NCBI GenBank assembly: GCA_030063045.1
Contig: JAQSEB010000032.1
Location: forward strand, 496,001-560,000
DNA length: 64,000 bases
Reading direction: 5' to 3'
Origin: Pratylenchus scribneri
Lineage: Eukaryota > Nematoda > Chromadorea > Rhabditida > Pratylenchidae
Below the pieces are notes generated by a model, which saw nothing but the letters and a program-made list of their open reading frames with translations, did no database searches and was not told the DNA's origin. Made by a program: the position numbers and the translations under genes. This document shows positions 15,251 to 27,990 of this stretch, piece by piece (position 1 is the first letter of the stretch; each line of letters begins with the position of its first letter).

Positions 15251-17431
15251 TTTTAGTTCAGGATTTGAATTTTTCGAAATTCTTTTTTTTATATCATATT
15301 CCTCATCAAAAAATACAAGCCTATCTTTTTTTATTTTTTTAAAATACCCCCTTATTGATTTTTTATGAATTTCTAAAAAATGGCCCCAAAATTCAATTAT
15401 GCCTAGGGTATATTTGACATGTTTTAGTTCAGGATTTGAATTTTTTGAAATTCTTTTTATAATATCATATTCTCCATCAAAAAATACAAGCCTATCTTTT
15501 TTTATTTTTTTAAAATACCCCCTTATTGATTTTTTATGAATTTCTAAAAAATGGCCCCAAAATTCAATTATGCCTAGGGTATATTTGACATTTTTTAGTT
15601 CAGAATTTGAATTTAACGAATTTCTTTTAATAGAATCATATTCTGCATTAAAAAATACATGCCTATCTTTTTTTAGATTTTTAAAATACCCCCATACTGA
15701 TTTTTTATGAATTTCTAAAAATATTAATTATTTTCAATTATGCCTAGGGTATATATGACATTTTCTGGGCTAGGATTTGAATTTTTTGAAATTCTTTTTA
15801 TAGAATCATATTCCTCATCAAAAAATACAAGTCTATCTTTTTTTATTTTGTTAAAATACATCCATATTGATTTTTTATGAATTTCTAAAAAATGGCCCCA
15901 AAATTCAATTATGCCTAGGGTATATTTGACATTTTTTAGTTCAGAATTTGAATTTAACGAATTTCTTTTAATAGAATCATATTCTGCATTAAAAAATACA
16001 AGTCTATCTTTTTTTATTTTGTTAAAATACATCCATATTGATTTTTTATGAATTTCTAAAAAATGGCCCCAAAATTCAATTATGCCTAGGGTATATTTGA
16101 CATTTTTTAGTTCAGAATTTGAATTTAACGAATTTCTTTTAATAGAATCATATTCTGCATTAAAAAATACAAGTCTATCTTTTTTTATTTTGTTAAAATA
16201 CATCCATATTGATTTTTTATGAATTTCTAAAAAATGGCCCCAAAATTCAATTATGCCTAGGGTATATTTGACATTTTTTAGTTCAGAATTTGAATTTAAC
16301 GAATTTCTTTTAATAGAATCATATTCTGCATTAAAAAATACAAGTCTATCTTTTTTTATTTTGTTAAAATACATCCATATTGATTTTTTATGAATTTCTA
16401 AAAAATGGCCCCAAAATTCAATTATGCCTAGGGTATATTTGACATGTTTTAGTTCAGGATTTGAATTTTTCGAAATTCTTTTTTTTATATCATATTCCTC
16501 ATCAAAAAATACAAGCCTATCTTTTTTTATTTTTTTAAAATACCCCCTTATTGATTTTTTATGAATTTCTAAAAAATGGCCCCAAAATTCAATTATGCCT
16601 AGGGTATATTTGACATTTTTTAGTTCAGAATTTGAATTTAACTAATTTCTTTTAATAGAATCATTTTCTGCATTAAAAAATACATGCCTATCTTTTTTTA
16701 GATTTTTAAAATACCCCCATACTGATTTTTTATGAATTTCTAAAAAATGGCCCCAAAATTCAATTATGCCTAGGGTATATTTGACATGTTTTAGTTCAGG
16801 ATTTGAATTTTTCGAAATTCTTTTTTTATATCATATTCCTCATCAAAAAATACAAGTCTATCTTTTTTTATTTTGTTAAAATACATCCATATTGATTTTT
16901 TATGAATTTCTAAAAAATGGCCCCAAAATTCAATTATGCCTAGGGTATATTTGACATTTTTTAGTTCAGGATTTGAATTTTTTGAAATTCTTTTTATAGA
17001 ATCATATTCCTCATCAAAAAATACAAGTCTATCTTTTTTTATTTTGTTAAAATACATCCATATTGATTTTTTATGAATTTCTAAAAAATGGCCCCAAAAT
17101 TCAATTATGCCTAGGGTATATTTGACATGTTTTAGTTCAGGATTTGAATTTTTCGAAATTCTTTTTTTTATATCATATTCCTCATCAAAAAATACAAGCC
17201 TATCTTTTTTTATTTTTTTAAAATACCCCCTTATTGATTTTTTATGAATTTCTAAAAAATGGCCCCAAAATTCAATTATGCCTAGGGTATATTTGACATT
17301 TTTTAGTTCAGAATTTGAATTTAACGAATTTCTTTTAATAGAATCATTTTCTGCATTAAAAAATACATGCCTATCTTTTTTTAGATTTTTAAAATACCCC
17401 CATACTGATTTTTTATGAATTTCTAAAAATA

Positions 17432-19139
17432 TTAATTATTTTCAATTATGCCTATGGTATATATGACATTTTCTGGGCTAGGATTTGAATTTTTTGAAAT
17501 TCTTTTTATAGAATCATATTCCTCATCAAAAAATACAAGTCTATCTTTTTTTATTTTGTTAAAATACATCCATATTGATTTTTTATGAATTTCTAAAAAA
17601 TGGCCCCAAAATTCAATTATGCCTAGGGTATATTTGACATTTTTTAGTTCAGGATTTGAATTTTTTGAAATTCTTTTTATAGAATCATATTCCTCATCAA
17701 AAAATACAAGCCTATCTTTTTTTATTTTGTTAAAATACATCCATATTGATTTTTTATGAATTTCTAAAAAATGGCCCCAAAATTCAATTATGCCTAGGGT
17801 ATATTTGACATTTTTTAGTTCAGGATTTGAATTTTTTGAAATTCTTTTTATAGAATCATATTCCTCATCAAAAAATACAAGTCTATCTTTTTTTATTTTG
17901 TTAAAATACATCCATATTGATTTTTTATGAATTTCTAAAAAATGGCCCCAAAATTCAATTATGCCTAGGGTATATTTGACATGTTTTAGTTCAGGATTTG
18001 AATTTTTCGAAATTCTTTTTTTTATATCATATTCCTCATCAAAAAATACAAGCCTATCTTTTTTTATTTTTTTAAAATACCCCCTTATTGATTTTTTATG
18101 AATTTCTAAAAAATGGCCCCAAAATTCAATTATGCCTAGGGTATATTTGACATTTTTTAGTTCAGAATTTGAATTTAACGAATTTCTTTTAATAGAATCA
18201 TTTTCTGCATTAAAAAATACATGCCTATCTTTTTTTAGATTTTTAAAATACCCCCATACTGATTTTTTATGAATTTCTAAAAATATTAATTATTTTCAAT
18301 TATGCCTATGGTATATATGACATTTTCTGGGCTAGGATTTGAATTTTTTGAAATTCTTTTTATAGAATCATATTCCTCATCAAAAAATACAAGTCTATCT
18401 TTTTTTATTTTGTTAAAATACATCCATATTGATTTTTTATGAATTTCTAAAAAATGGCCCCAAAATTCAATTATGCCTAGGGTATATTTGACATTTTTTA
18501 GTTCAGGATTTGAATTTTTTGAAATTCTTTTTATAGAATCATATTCCTCATCAAAAAATACAAGCCTATCTTTTTTTATTTTGTTAAAATACATCCATAT
18601 TGATTTTTTATGAATTTCTAAAAAATGGCCCCAAAATTCAATTATGCCTAGGGTATATTTGACATTTTTTAGTTCAGGATTTGAATTTTTTGAAATTCTT
18701 TTTATAGAATCATATTCCTCATCAAAAAATACAAGTCTATCTTTTTTTATTTTGTTAAAATACATCCATATTGATTTTTTATGAATTTCTAAAAAATGGC
18801 CCCAAAATTCAATTATGCCTAGGGTATATTTGACATGTTTTAGTTCAGGATTTGAATTTTTCGAAATTCTTTTTTTTATATCATATTCCTCATCAAAAAA
18901 TACAAGCCTATCTTTTTTTATTTTTTTAAAATACCCCCTTATTGATTTTTTATGAATTTCTAAAAAATGGCCCCAAAATTCAATTATGCCTAGGGTATAT
19001 TTGACATTTTTTAGTTCAGAATTTGAATTTAACGAATTTCTTTTAATAGAATCATTTTCTGCATTAAAAAATACATGCCTATCTTTTTTTAGATTTTTAA
19101 AATACCCCCATACTGATTTTTTATGAATTTCTAAAAATA
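17432..19139. repeat. Higher-order repeat: 5-monomer 854-bp block, two near-identical copies
   Basis: Positions 17,432-18,285 and 18,286-19,139 are consecutive copies of an 854-bp block of five ~171-bp monomers. Both carry the rare core variant tgcctatggtatat where other monomers have tgcctaggg, and their minus-strand conceptual translations are identical over 159 residues. A third partial copy starts at 19,140 and then diverges. The near identity points to very recent amplification. Confidence 0.9.
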
Positions 19140-21351
19140 TTAATTATTTTCAATTATGCCTAGGGTATATATGACATTTTCTGGGCTAGGATTTGAATTT
19201 TTTGAAATTCTTTTTATAGAATCATATTCCTCATCAAAAAATACAAGTCTATCTTTTTTTATTTTGTTAAAATACATCCATATTGATTTTTTATGAATTT
19301 CTAAAAAATGGCCCCAAAATTCAATTATGCCTAGGGTATATATGACATGTTTTAGTTCAGGATTTGAATTTTTCGAAATTCTTTTTATAGAATCATATTC
19401 CTCATCAAAAAATACAAGCCTATCTTTTTTTATTTTTTTTAAAATACCCTCATATTGATTTTTTATGAATTTCTAAAAAAAATGGCCCCAAAATTCAATT
19501 ATGCCTAGGGTATATATGACATGTTTTAGTTCAGGATTTGAATTTTTCGAAATTCTTTTTATAGAATCATATTCCTCATCAAAAAATACAAGCCTATCTT
19601 TTTTTATTTTTTTTAAAATACCCTCATATTGATTTTTTATGAATTTCTAAAAAAAATGGCCCCAAAATTCAATTATGCCTAGGGTATATTTGACATGTTT
19701 TAGGCTAGGATTTGAATTTTTTGAAATTCTTTTTATAATATCATATTCTCCATCAAAAAATACAAGCCTATCTTTTTTTATTTTTTTTAAAATACCCTCA
19801 TATTGATTTTTTATGAATTTCTAAAAAATGGCCCCAAAATTCAATTATGCCTAGGGTATATTTGACATGTTTTAGGCTAGGATTTGAATTTTTTGAAATT
19901 CTTTTTATAATATCATATTCTCCATCAAAAAATACAAGCCTATCTTTTTTTAGATTTTTAAAATACCCTCATATTGATTTTTTATGAATTTCTAAAAAAT
20001 GGCCCCAAAATTCAATTATGCCTAGGGTATATTTGACATGTTTTAGGCTAGGATTTGAATTTTTTGAAATTCTTTTTATAATATCATATTCTCCATCAAA
20101 AAATACAAGCCTATCTTTTTTTAGATTTTTAAAATACCCTCATATTGATTTTTTATGAATTTCTAAAAAATGGCCCCAAAATTCAATTATGCCTAGGGTA
20201 TATTTGACATGTTTTAGTTCAGGATTTGAATTTTTTGAAATTCTTTTTATAATATCATATTCCTCATCAAAAAATACAAGCCTATCTTTTTTTAGATTTT
20301 TAAAATACCCTCATATTGATTTTTTATGAATTTCTAAAAAATGGCCCCAAAATTCAATTATGCCTAGGGTATATATGACATATATTGAGCCAGAATTTTA
20401 ATTTAACGAATTTCTTTTAATAGAATCATATTCTGCATTAAAAAATACATGCCTATCTTTTTTTAGATTTTTAAAATACCCCCATACTGATTTTTTATGA
20501 ATTTCTAAAAATATTAATTATTTTCAATTATGCCTATGGGTATATATGACATTTTCTGGGCTAGGATTTGATTTTTTTGAAATTCTTTTTATAGAATCTT
20601 ATTCTCCATTAAAAATAAAGGCCTATCTTTTTTTAGATTTTTAAAATACCCCCTTTTTGATTTTTTATGAATTTCTAAAAATATTAATTATTTTCAATTA
20701 TGCCTATGGGTATATATGACATTTTCTGGGCTAGGATTTGATTTTTTTGAAATTCTTTTTATAGAATCATATTCTCCATTAAAAAATACAGGCCTATCTT
20801 TTTTTAGATTTTTAAAATACCCCCTTTTTGATTTTTTATGAATTTCTAAAAATATTAATATTTCCAATTATGCCTATGGGTATATATGACATTTTCTGGG
20901 CTAGGATTTGATTTTTTTGAAATTCTTTTTATAGAATCATATTCTCCATTAAAAAATACAGGCCTATCTTTTTTTAGATTTTTAAAATACCCCTTTACTG
21001 ATTTTTTATGAATTTCTAAAAATATTAATTATTTTCAATTATGCCTATGGGTATATATGACATTTTCTGGGCTAGGATTTGATTTTTTTGAAATTCTTTT
21101 TATAGAATCATATTCTTCATTAAAAAATACAGGCCTATCTTTTTTTAGATTTTTAAAATAAACCCTTACTGATTTTTTATGAATTTCTAAAAAATAGCAA
21201 CAAATTAAATTATGCCTAGGGTATATATGACATTTTCTGGGCTAGAATTTGAATTTATTGAAATTCTTTTTATAGAATCATATTCTACATTTTAAAAAAG
21301 AGGTATCAAAGCCAATAATTCAGATTTTTACTGGCCATTACTTTGCAAAAA

Positions 21352-23015
21352 ATGATTATCAAATTTTTAAATTCAACTTTTGCTGCTGCTTTCCCCGATC
21401 GTCCTTTTGGCTGAACACAACCCGAATGATATTGATAAATTGCTTTTCGAATTTTTCGACATTGTTGGACCAGAGGAAGAAGCGGAACGTCTTATCAATT
21501 TGTTAGATCCCGTAACCAAAAATTAATTTGCCTTATCCTCTCATTTTGGAAAAAAATTTTTATTTATTAGACAAATTTACTAGGATAAAAATTTATATTT
21601 AATTTTTGCACCAAAATTGTTTTGAGAAATACTTTTTATGCTTGAAAAAAAATAATTTTAAACGCGGTTATTGAAGTTCATTCAAAACCAATGCAATTTC
21701 TACTAAAAAAATATTAAAATACAAATTTAAAAACCAAAAATGGGACAACATTATCGTTATTGGAATTTTTCCTTCTAGCCGGGATTATATTAACATTTTT
21801 AAGAATACCTAATTTCCAAACAAAAATCAAATTTGATTATTCTCCCTTATCTCTTCTCAACTTTAAATAAAATTTTTATAAAAAAATGTTTAACTAATTC
21901 AAAACAGGTTGGCGGCATCAAAACAGATAAATTCGATTCATACCTTGAATCTGACTTCAAAAGTGCTTATCATGGTTTTGAGAAAGCCGATGAAAATGAG
22001 GATGGATGGATTGATAGTGTGGAAATAATAAATGTTACAATGAAAATGCATAAAAACATGTTAAGCGAATATGAGATTGATCATCCAGAAGAGGACATTA
22101 AATTTGGTTCAGATGAAATGGAAAATGAGAAGGTAGATTTAAAAATGTTTAAAAAATTTGGAAATACGTTTATCTTGTGTGATCTAATGCACATTTAGCA
22201 CAAATATATAAATTTCACCACTTTGTTTGTCATAGTAGGGGAAAGTAATCGGCAAAATGGATTTTCCGTATTCAAAAATTTACCGTATTTGGACACATTT
22301 TGATAAAATGCAAAAAAATGCCGTATTATAATACCATATTAGTTCTAAGTGTTGCTTTATTTCAATTATTTGCCGTACACGATAAAAAAAATATTGCGTC
22401 CGACTCGAATACGAAAAGATAGAAAATATTTAACAAAATTTGTGTTCATCGCATTCAAAATTATTTAAAAATGATATTGCCGAATAAAATGTTTTAAATA
22501 GAACCTCTTTTCTTTTTTAGTTGGTCACGAAAATTAAGGCAAATGCCGTCAATAAAATTCGAGCAACTTTGAAGGGAGAAACTCAAATGAAACATTTTGA
22601 CAACATTATGGAGACGCTAGAATTTATGGCTGTTGTAAATTTCTTTGAAGGAGCAAATGAGGCAAGAATCTTATTTTAATAACAAAAATATTGGGGTCTA
22701 TTGCACAAAACTCGATTAATTCGCATTTATGTTTTTAGATAGGTTTAGGATTTGTCCGGCAAAATATTTCGACTCTATTAATATTTTTAATTATTAAAGG
22801 ATGGCTCAATTAGTAAAATGCAATTTGACTATCTTCGCAAATATTTACAATTCCTGAAACTTTTTGCGTTGAGTGCAGACAAAAACGAAGATGGAAAGGT
22901 CGACAAGCAGGAATTGCTGGAATTACTGATTGCGAATAGAAAAATACTGAAAGAATTTTGGCAGCAGAAGAAATTGCAAGATTCAAAAGAAAAAGAAGGA
23001 CATGAGGAACTGTGA
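21352..23015 (+). CDS. Secreted EF-hand calcium-binding protein (possible frameshift in exon 1)
   Basis: The reconstruction has four exons, 21352-21511, 21908-22132, 22521-22661 and 22800-23015, all joined in phase 0, giving about 246 residues. Exon 1 would encode a hydrophobic signal peptide ending LLA before an acidic segment (EHNPNDID), but only if one base in the acttttgctg run near 21,379 is extra. As written, the ATG frame stops after about 20 codons. Two canonical EF-hand loops are visible, DENEDGWIDSVE in exon 2 and DKNEDGKVDKQE in exon 4. A degenerate third loop (NE-DGSISKMQ) straddles the exon 3/4 junction. The tail is Lys/Glu-rich. The third intron has a GC donor (gag|gcaaga). The family is calmodulin-like or reticulocalbin-like; the specific role is unknown. 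The frameshift may be an assembly error or a real lesion. Confidence 0.75.
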
Positions 23016-24016
23016 ATTTTTGAAATGGAAATGACTTTAGATTAGAAAGATTTACTCCTATTCCAACCTATCTATTATTTAATTATTAAGCTCAATTGAA
23101 TTTAAATTAAAGTTGGAATTTTTCCTATTTTTCCCATTCTCTAATTGTGACCATGTGGTGAAAATTAAACAATAAATTTGCCATTTCTTTAATGAAAATG
23201 AATTAATTTATTTAATTTACAATATTTTCTATTTCGCCATTTTATATTTGCTAATATACCAATAGCAGATTATTTTCGCAAACATCATAATTTTTTTGGC
23301 GAAGAGAAAAGTTAGTTATAAATTAATCTTCGTATAAATTTTTGATCAAATAAATGCGATACATTTCGTTTATTCTTTTATTTAAATTTTATAAAATGTT
23401 CCCATTTCATATAAAATCATAAAGTTTTTTTTTCTTTTTTCCAACTTTCTTTCTTTCATTAAAACCATTCCATTTGATTCCCTTTTCTTTCCTCAAACAT
23501 TCCTCTAAAAGGAATATAAATTTTTTGATCGGATTATTCACCTATAAAATTGGATTTTGTACCATTTTTGCGAAATTGCTGGCCAGCAGGGCACAATTGT
23601 CCATTAGATGGAGCCCAAGGGAATGAAAAATGACAGCAGAATATGTAGCAGAATGACCCTTTATAAAGTTAAACCCAAATGAATTTGATTTGAACATTAG
23701 ATCCTTCTTCAATCTATTTATTCAGATTTAGATCATATTTAGTACAATTGAAGCCTTTAAAATACCAAAAGAAGTTGGAATTATAGGCCACAATTTTGAT
23801 TTAATTGCTTGAGAATATGATTGGAGGAGTAAAAAATTAATTAAAAATCAAGACGAATAAATAGAATTTTTTTACAAATTTATTTCAAAATATAAAATGG
23901 GAAAAATAAAAATATGATGAAAAATTTTAAAAAGCTCAGCTAAAAAATGCAAAAATACTCATCAAAATATTGTTTAGGCAAGTTTATATCCGTCAATTCA
24001 ATTCATTATTTATTCA
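23016..24016. other. Intergenic spacer between convergent EF-hand and HSPBP1 genes
   Basis: This is AT-rich sequence with no coding exon I can support. It holds the 3' ends of both neighbours; an aataaa signal lies at about 23,170, downstream of the EF-hand stop. A GC-richer patch at 23,575-23,660 has no recognisable coding frame. Confidence 0.6.
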
Positions 24017-27000
24017 TCAATACGAGAGGAATTCGAGCGTTTCTTTGTAGTCATTCTCTTCGCCCCTCTCCTGATTTCGCTCCTCAATTTTTGCACGCAT
24101 TTTGTCCGGCCATTGGTACACTTTTCGAAACACAGAATCCATATTGAGCACTGAAAATGAATGAATAAAAATTTTTAATTTAAAAATTTTGACATATTTT
24201 CAGATATTTTGAAAATTCAATATTATTTTAAATTGAACATATTTTGATTTTTAAGCCTAATTTCAAGTAGATTTCATTTAAAAAAATTTTTTGTAATAAT
24301 TTTTGCTTTTCCAAAGTTTTAATTTTTAAATGTCAAATAAAAAAATGTTTTTCCCGGGTCGGGACGGGAATTGAACCCAACCAGAACTGAGGTCCAAGAA
24401 AACCATCCATTTATCCATTTAGCTATGAAGAAGTTATTAGAAATGTGAAAATATTTAATTTACCCAAAAATAACTTAATTTACCCAAATTCTTTCGTGTC
24501 AAAAATATATTTTTGAGGCCATATAATTTGGCCAAGGTTAGGTTCAGGGCAGGATGGGATTAGGGGCTTGAGGTTAGGGAATCTTTAAAGAGGTCTGATT
24601 TGGCCAAGCTATACGGCCTTAAAAATATAATATTTTCCACGTGATAGAATTTGGGTGAATTAATTCTTTTTTTGCCAAATTAATAGATTCCCGATTGGAA
24701 ATGCTGAAATTTTTTCTATTATTTTTCACATAAATTCGTAATAAATTTTTATGTTCCAAAAATTCTAATCATTTTATATTTTGTTTAAAATTAAAATCAA
24801 AAAAAAACTTTACCTTCAACGGAAAAATTGTTCCTGAGGGCAACGGCCGCCACCGCACATCGATGAACCAACTTTTTCTCATCAGTTTGCAGTCCAGACT
24901 CGAAACATTTCATCAACTTTTCCGGCCCATCCAATTGGATAAATCGACTTGAAAAAATCAATAAAATATACACAAATAAATTTTAATTAATTCCCAAAAT
25001 TTATGCATTGAGTCCATATCTTTGCATCCGAAAAATTTGAAATTTCCTTCCTTAAAATTTGCATAAATTTATCTATTCTTTAAGTTATAAAAACCTTAAT
25101 TCTATTCAGCTTATATAGCTTTGACCTAGGCCCAATCAGATAGAATAATCTTATTACTCACTAATTTCACCACCAACACCAATTATATTTATGATTATAA
25201 TTTAAATTGCCAAAAAAAAAATTCAGAATTAGACTAATAGGTGAAAAATAAGAGGCTTTGGTTGGGCAAATTTTTGGTTTATAAATTTTTCTGATTGAAT
25301 TTAAATCATTTAATGCCCAAAAATTACACTCACATCAAAGCTGGCAAATATCCTTTGACCATTGCGGAGACGGCACCCACCGATTTGTGGCGATAATCCT
25401 GCAAAAATTGAAGGAATATAAAAGAAAATTTATGATTTTAAGGATTATAAAATTTAATTTATTGAATTGGCAAATCTCAAATTTTAATTTGGCGAAAAAG
25501 AATGCATAAAGACAAAAATAATTGTAATGATTTAAAGGTCTGTCCTAGCATTCATAAATCATATACCATTAATAGAGAGAGCTCATCAAGATCAAGATGC
25601 ATCGAATTGTATATAATTTGTTATGGTTTGATCAATATTTAAGAAGGGCATTAGACCGTTTAAACCGATTTTGGTTCAAAACAAATTTAAATTTGGCTAA
25701 ACCTAATAAGCCAAAACACATAATTAATTTGTGTTTTAAGACATATCAATTGAATAAATGGTTAATGTGTCAAGGTCTAGGATAAACTTCTGAACCGATT
25801 TTTGGTAACTTCATGGGTTTTTAATTCAATTAAATATTTGTCTTTTAATTTTTGGAAAATTTCAAATACCCATCTTACCGGCGATTTTTGTTCATCGGCC
25901 ATTGTGGCCAGGCATTGGGCCAGGAAATCATCTTTGAGCATTAATTGCTGCACTTTTGGATTGTATTGGGCCAAAACACTCAACAAATGGGTGAACAGTG
26001 AATTGGATGGGTCAAATTGTTTGGCCTGCAAAAAAATTAAAATTTAATTTGTTTTGGGTAATTTCATATTAAATTTGGCCTTTGGACCAATCGCCAATCC
26101 CAATGGTAAATGTTGGCATTGGGTTTACCGAAAATTGACATAATTTAATGGACAAAATTGAGGTCAAATTCGTATGCTTATTAGCATTTTACTTCATTTT
26201 ATTGGAATGGATTTTCTGAATTAAAATTGAACAAACCAAAAACTTTTTGATCAATTGAAGACCGCCGAGCGCGCAGAACACTTGGGCCAAATCCATGTCG
26301 CAAACAATGTCACCTTAAAATGGAGAAATTAGAATTTTGGATATTTAAGATTAATATTTTGAAACTTGGAATTTTTGGCAGTAAATAAACCGAATATTTT
26401 TAGACCAACCAATTTCCTCTAAAATGTCTCCAATGTCGGCCAAATTTGCCTCCGTCGGGTCGCCAATTTCCTCCAATCGTTGAATCCACCGTTTCAGTTT
26501 CTTCACCGGATCCGTGTTCTGCGAAATTTGGTCGAGAGCGCTCTCCAGCCAAGCTTGATCCTGTATTCAAAAATATTTTAATAAATAATAATTTTATGAA
26601 CATTTGAGTTAATTAAGTCGAAATGGGTAGCTTATGTCGCCCCCATATTTATCTAGGTAGGTAGGGTAGGCATATGTTTTTGACTCATAGCTGATGAGAT
26701 TTTGGTAAGTAAATGTCCACATGGGAAAACATATAAAGCTTTCTAAATGGCTTTATACTGTAATTAGGAGAAAACTCCTATATCGTAATTTGTATAGGGA
26801 GGTCTTTTATTGCTTTCACAAATTGTTTATTTATTCATTTCATTGGATTAAAGATAAACCCAAAACAATGTTTTTACTTTTTAATACTTGACTTTATCTT
26901 CTAAATATCACTAATTTTGTATTTTTCGGTGCCGAGAATTTATAATGGATATGCCTTATTTAAAATGTTCCAAAAGATGTCAGAAAGTTGAATCAATTTT

Positions 27001-27150
27001 ATTAATCCAAAAAGAAACCTCGGTTGTCATTTGTGAATGTGCCGGATCGGCGGGCCTCTCTCCCTGTGCCTGGGTGGCCAGTGAAAGCAAATGGCTGAAC
27101 ATTGGCTGTTGTTGATTATTGTTGTTGTTGCCATTGGAATTTGTGGACAT
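24017..27150 (-). CDS. HSPBP1: HSPBP1/Fes1-type Hsp70 nucleotide-exchange factor
   Basis: Seven exons on the minus strand (27019-27150, 26410-26560, 26237-26313, 25879-26025, 25334-25398, 24814-24947, 24017-24150) join in phase to give 279 residues. An Asn/Gln-rich N-terminus (about residues 1-20) is followed by helical armadillo-like repeats. Family-typical stretches are DIVCDMDLAQVFCALGG, the YNPKVQQLML repeat, DYRHKSVGAVSAMVKGYLP and FIQLDGPEKLMKCF. They match the order in human HSPBP1, where the armadillo fold wraps the Hsp70 ATPase lobe and promotes ADP release in the cytosol. The end is KETLEFLSY. The length is near that of Fes1 and shorter than human HSPBP1. Several introns carry dispersed repeats. 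The assignment rests on remembered family motifs. Confidence 0.9.
24345..24435 (-). repeat. tRNA-derived (SINE-like) remnant
   Basis: On the minus strand an A-box-like stretch (tagctaaatggataaatgg) is followed after about 40 bases by a good B-box-like arm (gggttcaattcccg), the spacing of an internal Pol III promoter. The acceptor stem does not pair cleanly, so a functional tRNA is unlikely. It lies in the last intron of the HSPBP1 gene. Confidence 0.5.
25580..25795 (+). repeat. Dispersed repeat copy A (cggtttaaaccg family)
   Basis: This intronic stretch shares a diverged but ordered series of blocks with 52,095-52,325: tgcat.gaa.tgtatataat, ..atggttt, ttaaaccgatt..ttggttcaaaac, and near the end a ggtctagg block. 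The palindrome-like core is gtttaaacc. It is probably an old transposon fragment. Confidence 0.6.
26097..26167 (+). repeat. ~75-bp hairpin repeat, copy 1
   Basis: This copy has the pattern ccaatggtaaatgttggcat, tgggtttacc, aaattg and gacaaaattgagg. The ggtaaa/tttacc arms form an inverted repeat. It lies in an HSPBP1 intron. Sister copies are at 35,934, 39,345 and 45,756. Confidence 0.75.
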
Positions 27151-27990
27151 TTTTCAATTTATTTTTATGAATGATTCAATATTAATTGATCAATATATGT
27201 GCTGCAAAAAGTAAATCAAAATTCATTTTATTTGAATGAATGATGTGAACATTAAACTCAATCTTTTGATAAATATCTTATTTTCATCATCTAAATAATA
27301 ATTTCATTCTTCCCAAAATATGAATTCCAAGTCCAAATAAGAAAAAATGAAAAATCGATAAGTTAGATTAAAGTGGGGGGGGGGGGGGGGGGAATTGGTG
27401 CGTTACGCATTTCAACTATGGCATTTTGCTCATTTTAACCAGTTTCGATTTCGACTACCTTTTTCGAGACTTCAAAAACTATAATTCAGGGTTATTAAAA
27501 CCTCTGAATACATTGTCACCGCACCGTTTTATTTCATGTTGCCTGCGTTGCGTTTAATAGGCAAAAAACTGGTTTGGATAAAATGTCTCCACCCCTATAC
27601 ACTTTACATTACACTTGACTTGGTTGCAAATAGAGACCGGCAAAATTCCTTCTGCTGGATTCCGGACTGGATTTTTTCCCTATATTTTTACTGGACGGAT
27701 CTTGGTGCGGGATAATTCAGCAAAATCCCTAGTTGCAAACTGCAATTCCCTACGGAATATTGGGCCTGATTTTTTTGATATCTTCCCCTCTCATCATTCA
27801 TTTCAATTGATGAAGAATTCGACATTTTTGTGAATAATTTCCAAGAAATGATGTAAATAATGTATTTATTTATTCCCGAAAAAGTTGAATGATTTGAATT
27901 AGAAATAAATATTCAATAAAATTATTTTGTCTCATAAGTATTTTCTCATTTCTTTCATTCTTTCGTTATTTTCTCTACTTCATCATCCCA
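27151..27990. other. Spacer with an 18-G homopolymer
   Basis: The region 5' of HSPBP1 contains a run of 18 G (27,375-27,392). A GC-richer patch (27,600-27,800) has no supported exon. The last ~100 bases are the 3' flank of the minus-strand coiled-coil gene and are repeated in inverted form at 29,480-29,560. Confidence 0.6.

Larger units (their letters stand above)
1..21290. repeat. ~170-bp satellite DNA array (about 125 monomers)
   Basis: The first third of the window is a head-to-tail tandem array with a period of 165-172 bp. Every monomer has the same order of blocks: an AT-rich stretch, a nearly invariant core aattatgcctagggtatat, tgacat followed by a variable sector (ttttctggactagg, gttttagttcagg or ttttttagttcag), a gaatttttgaaattctttt block, and a tcatattctccat block. 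Monomer subtypes cluster. Units with ccccaaattc and a tattttttattttgttaat sector dominate 1-4,500. Units with atggccccaaaattc and tctatcttttttta dominate 7,300-20,400. Diverged units with tatgcctatgggtatata lie at 20,500-21,290, next to unique DNA. No gene is credible inside. Pericentromeric or heterochromatic satellite is the likely nature; a centromere role cannot be read from sequence. Confidence 0.97.

Noticed and set aside
5285..18765. Many open frames of 60-216 codons in the satellite
   Set aside because: All are repeats of the same monomer read in frame. Frames break whenever the monomer is not 171 bp, and both strands are equally open. Not reported as genes.
1..21290. CRISPR-like regular repeat array
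   Set aside because: Units are contiguous monomers with no unique spacers, and the host is eukaryotic.
24345..24435. Functional tRNA gene in the HSPBP1 intron
   Set aside because: A- and B-box-like arms exist but the acceptor stem does not pair, so it is called a tRNA-derived remnant only.
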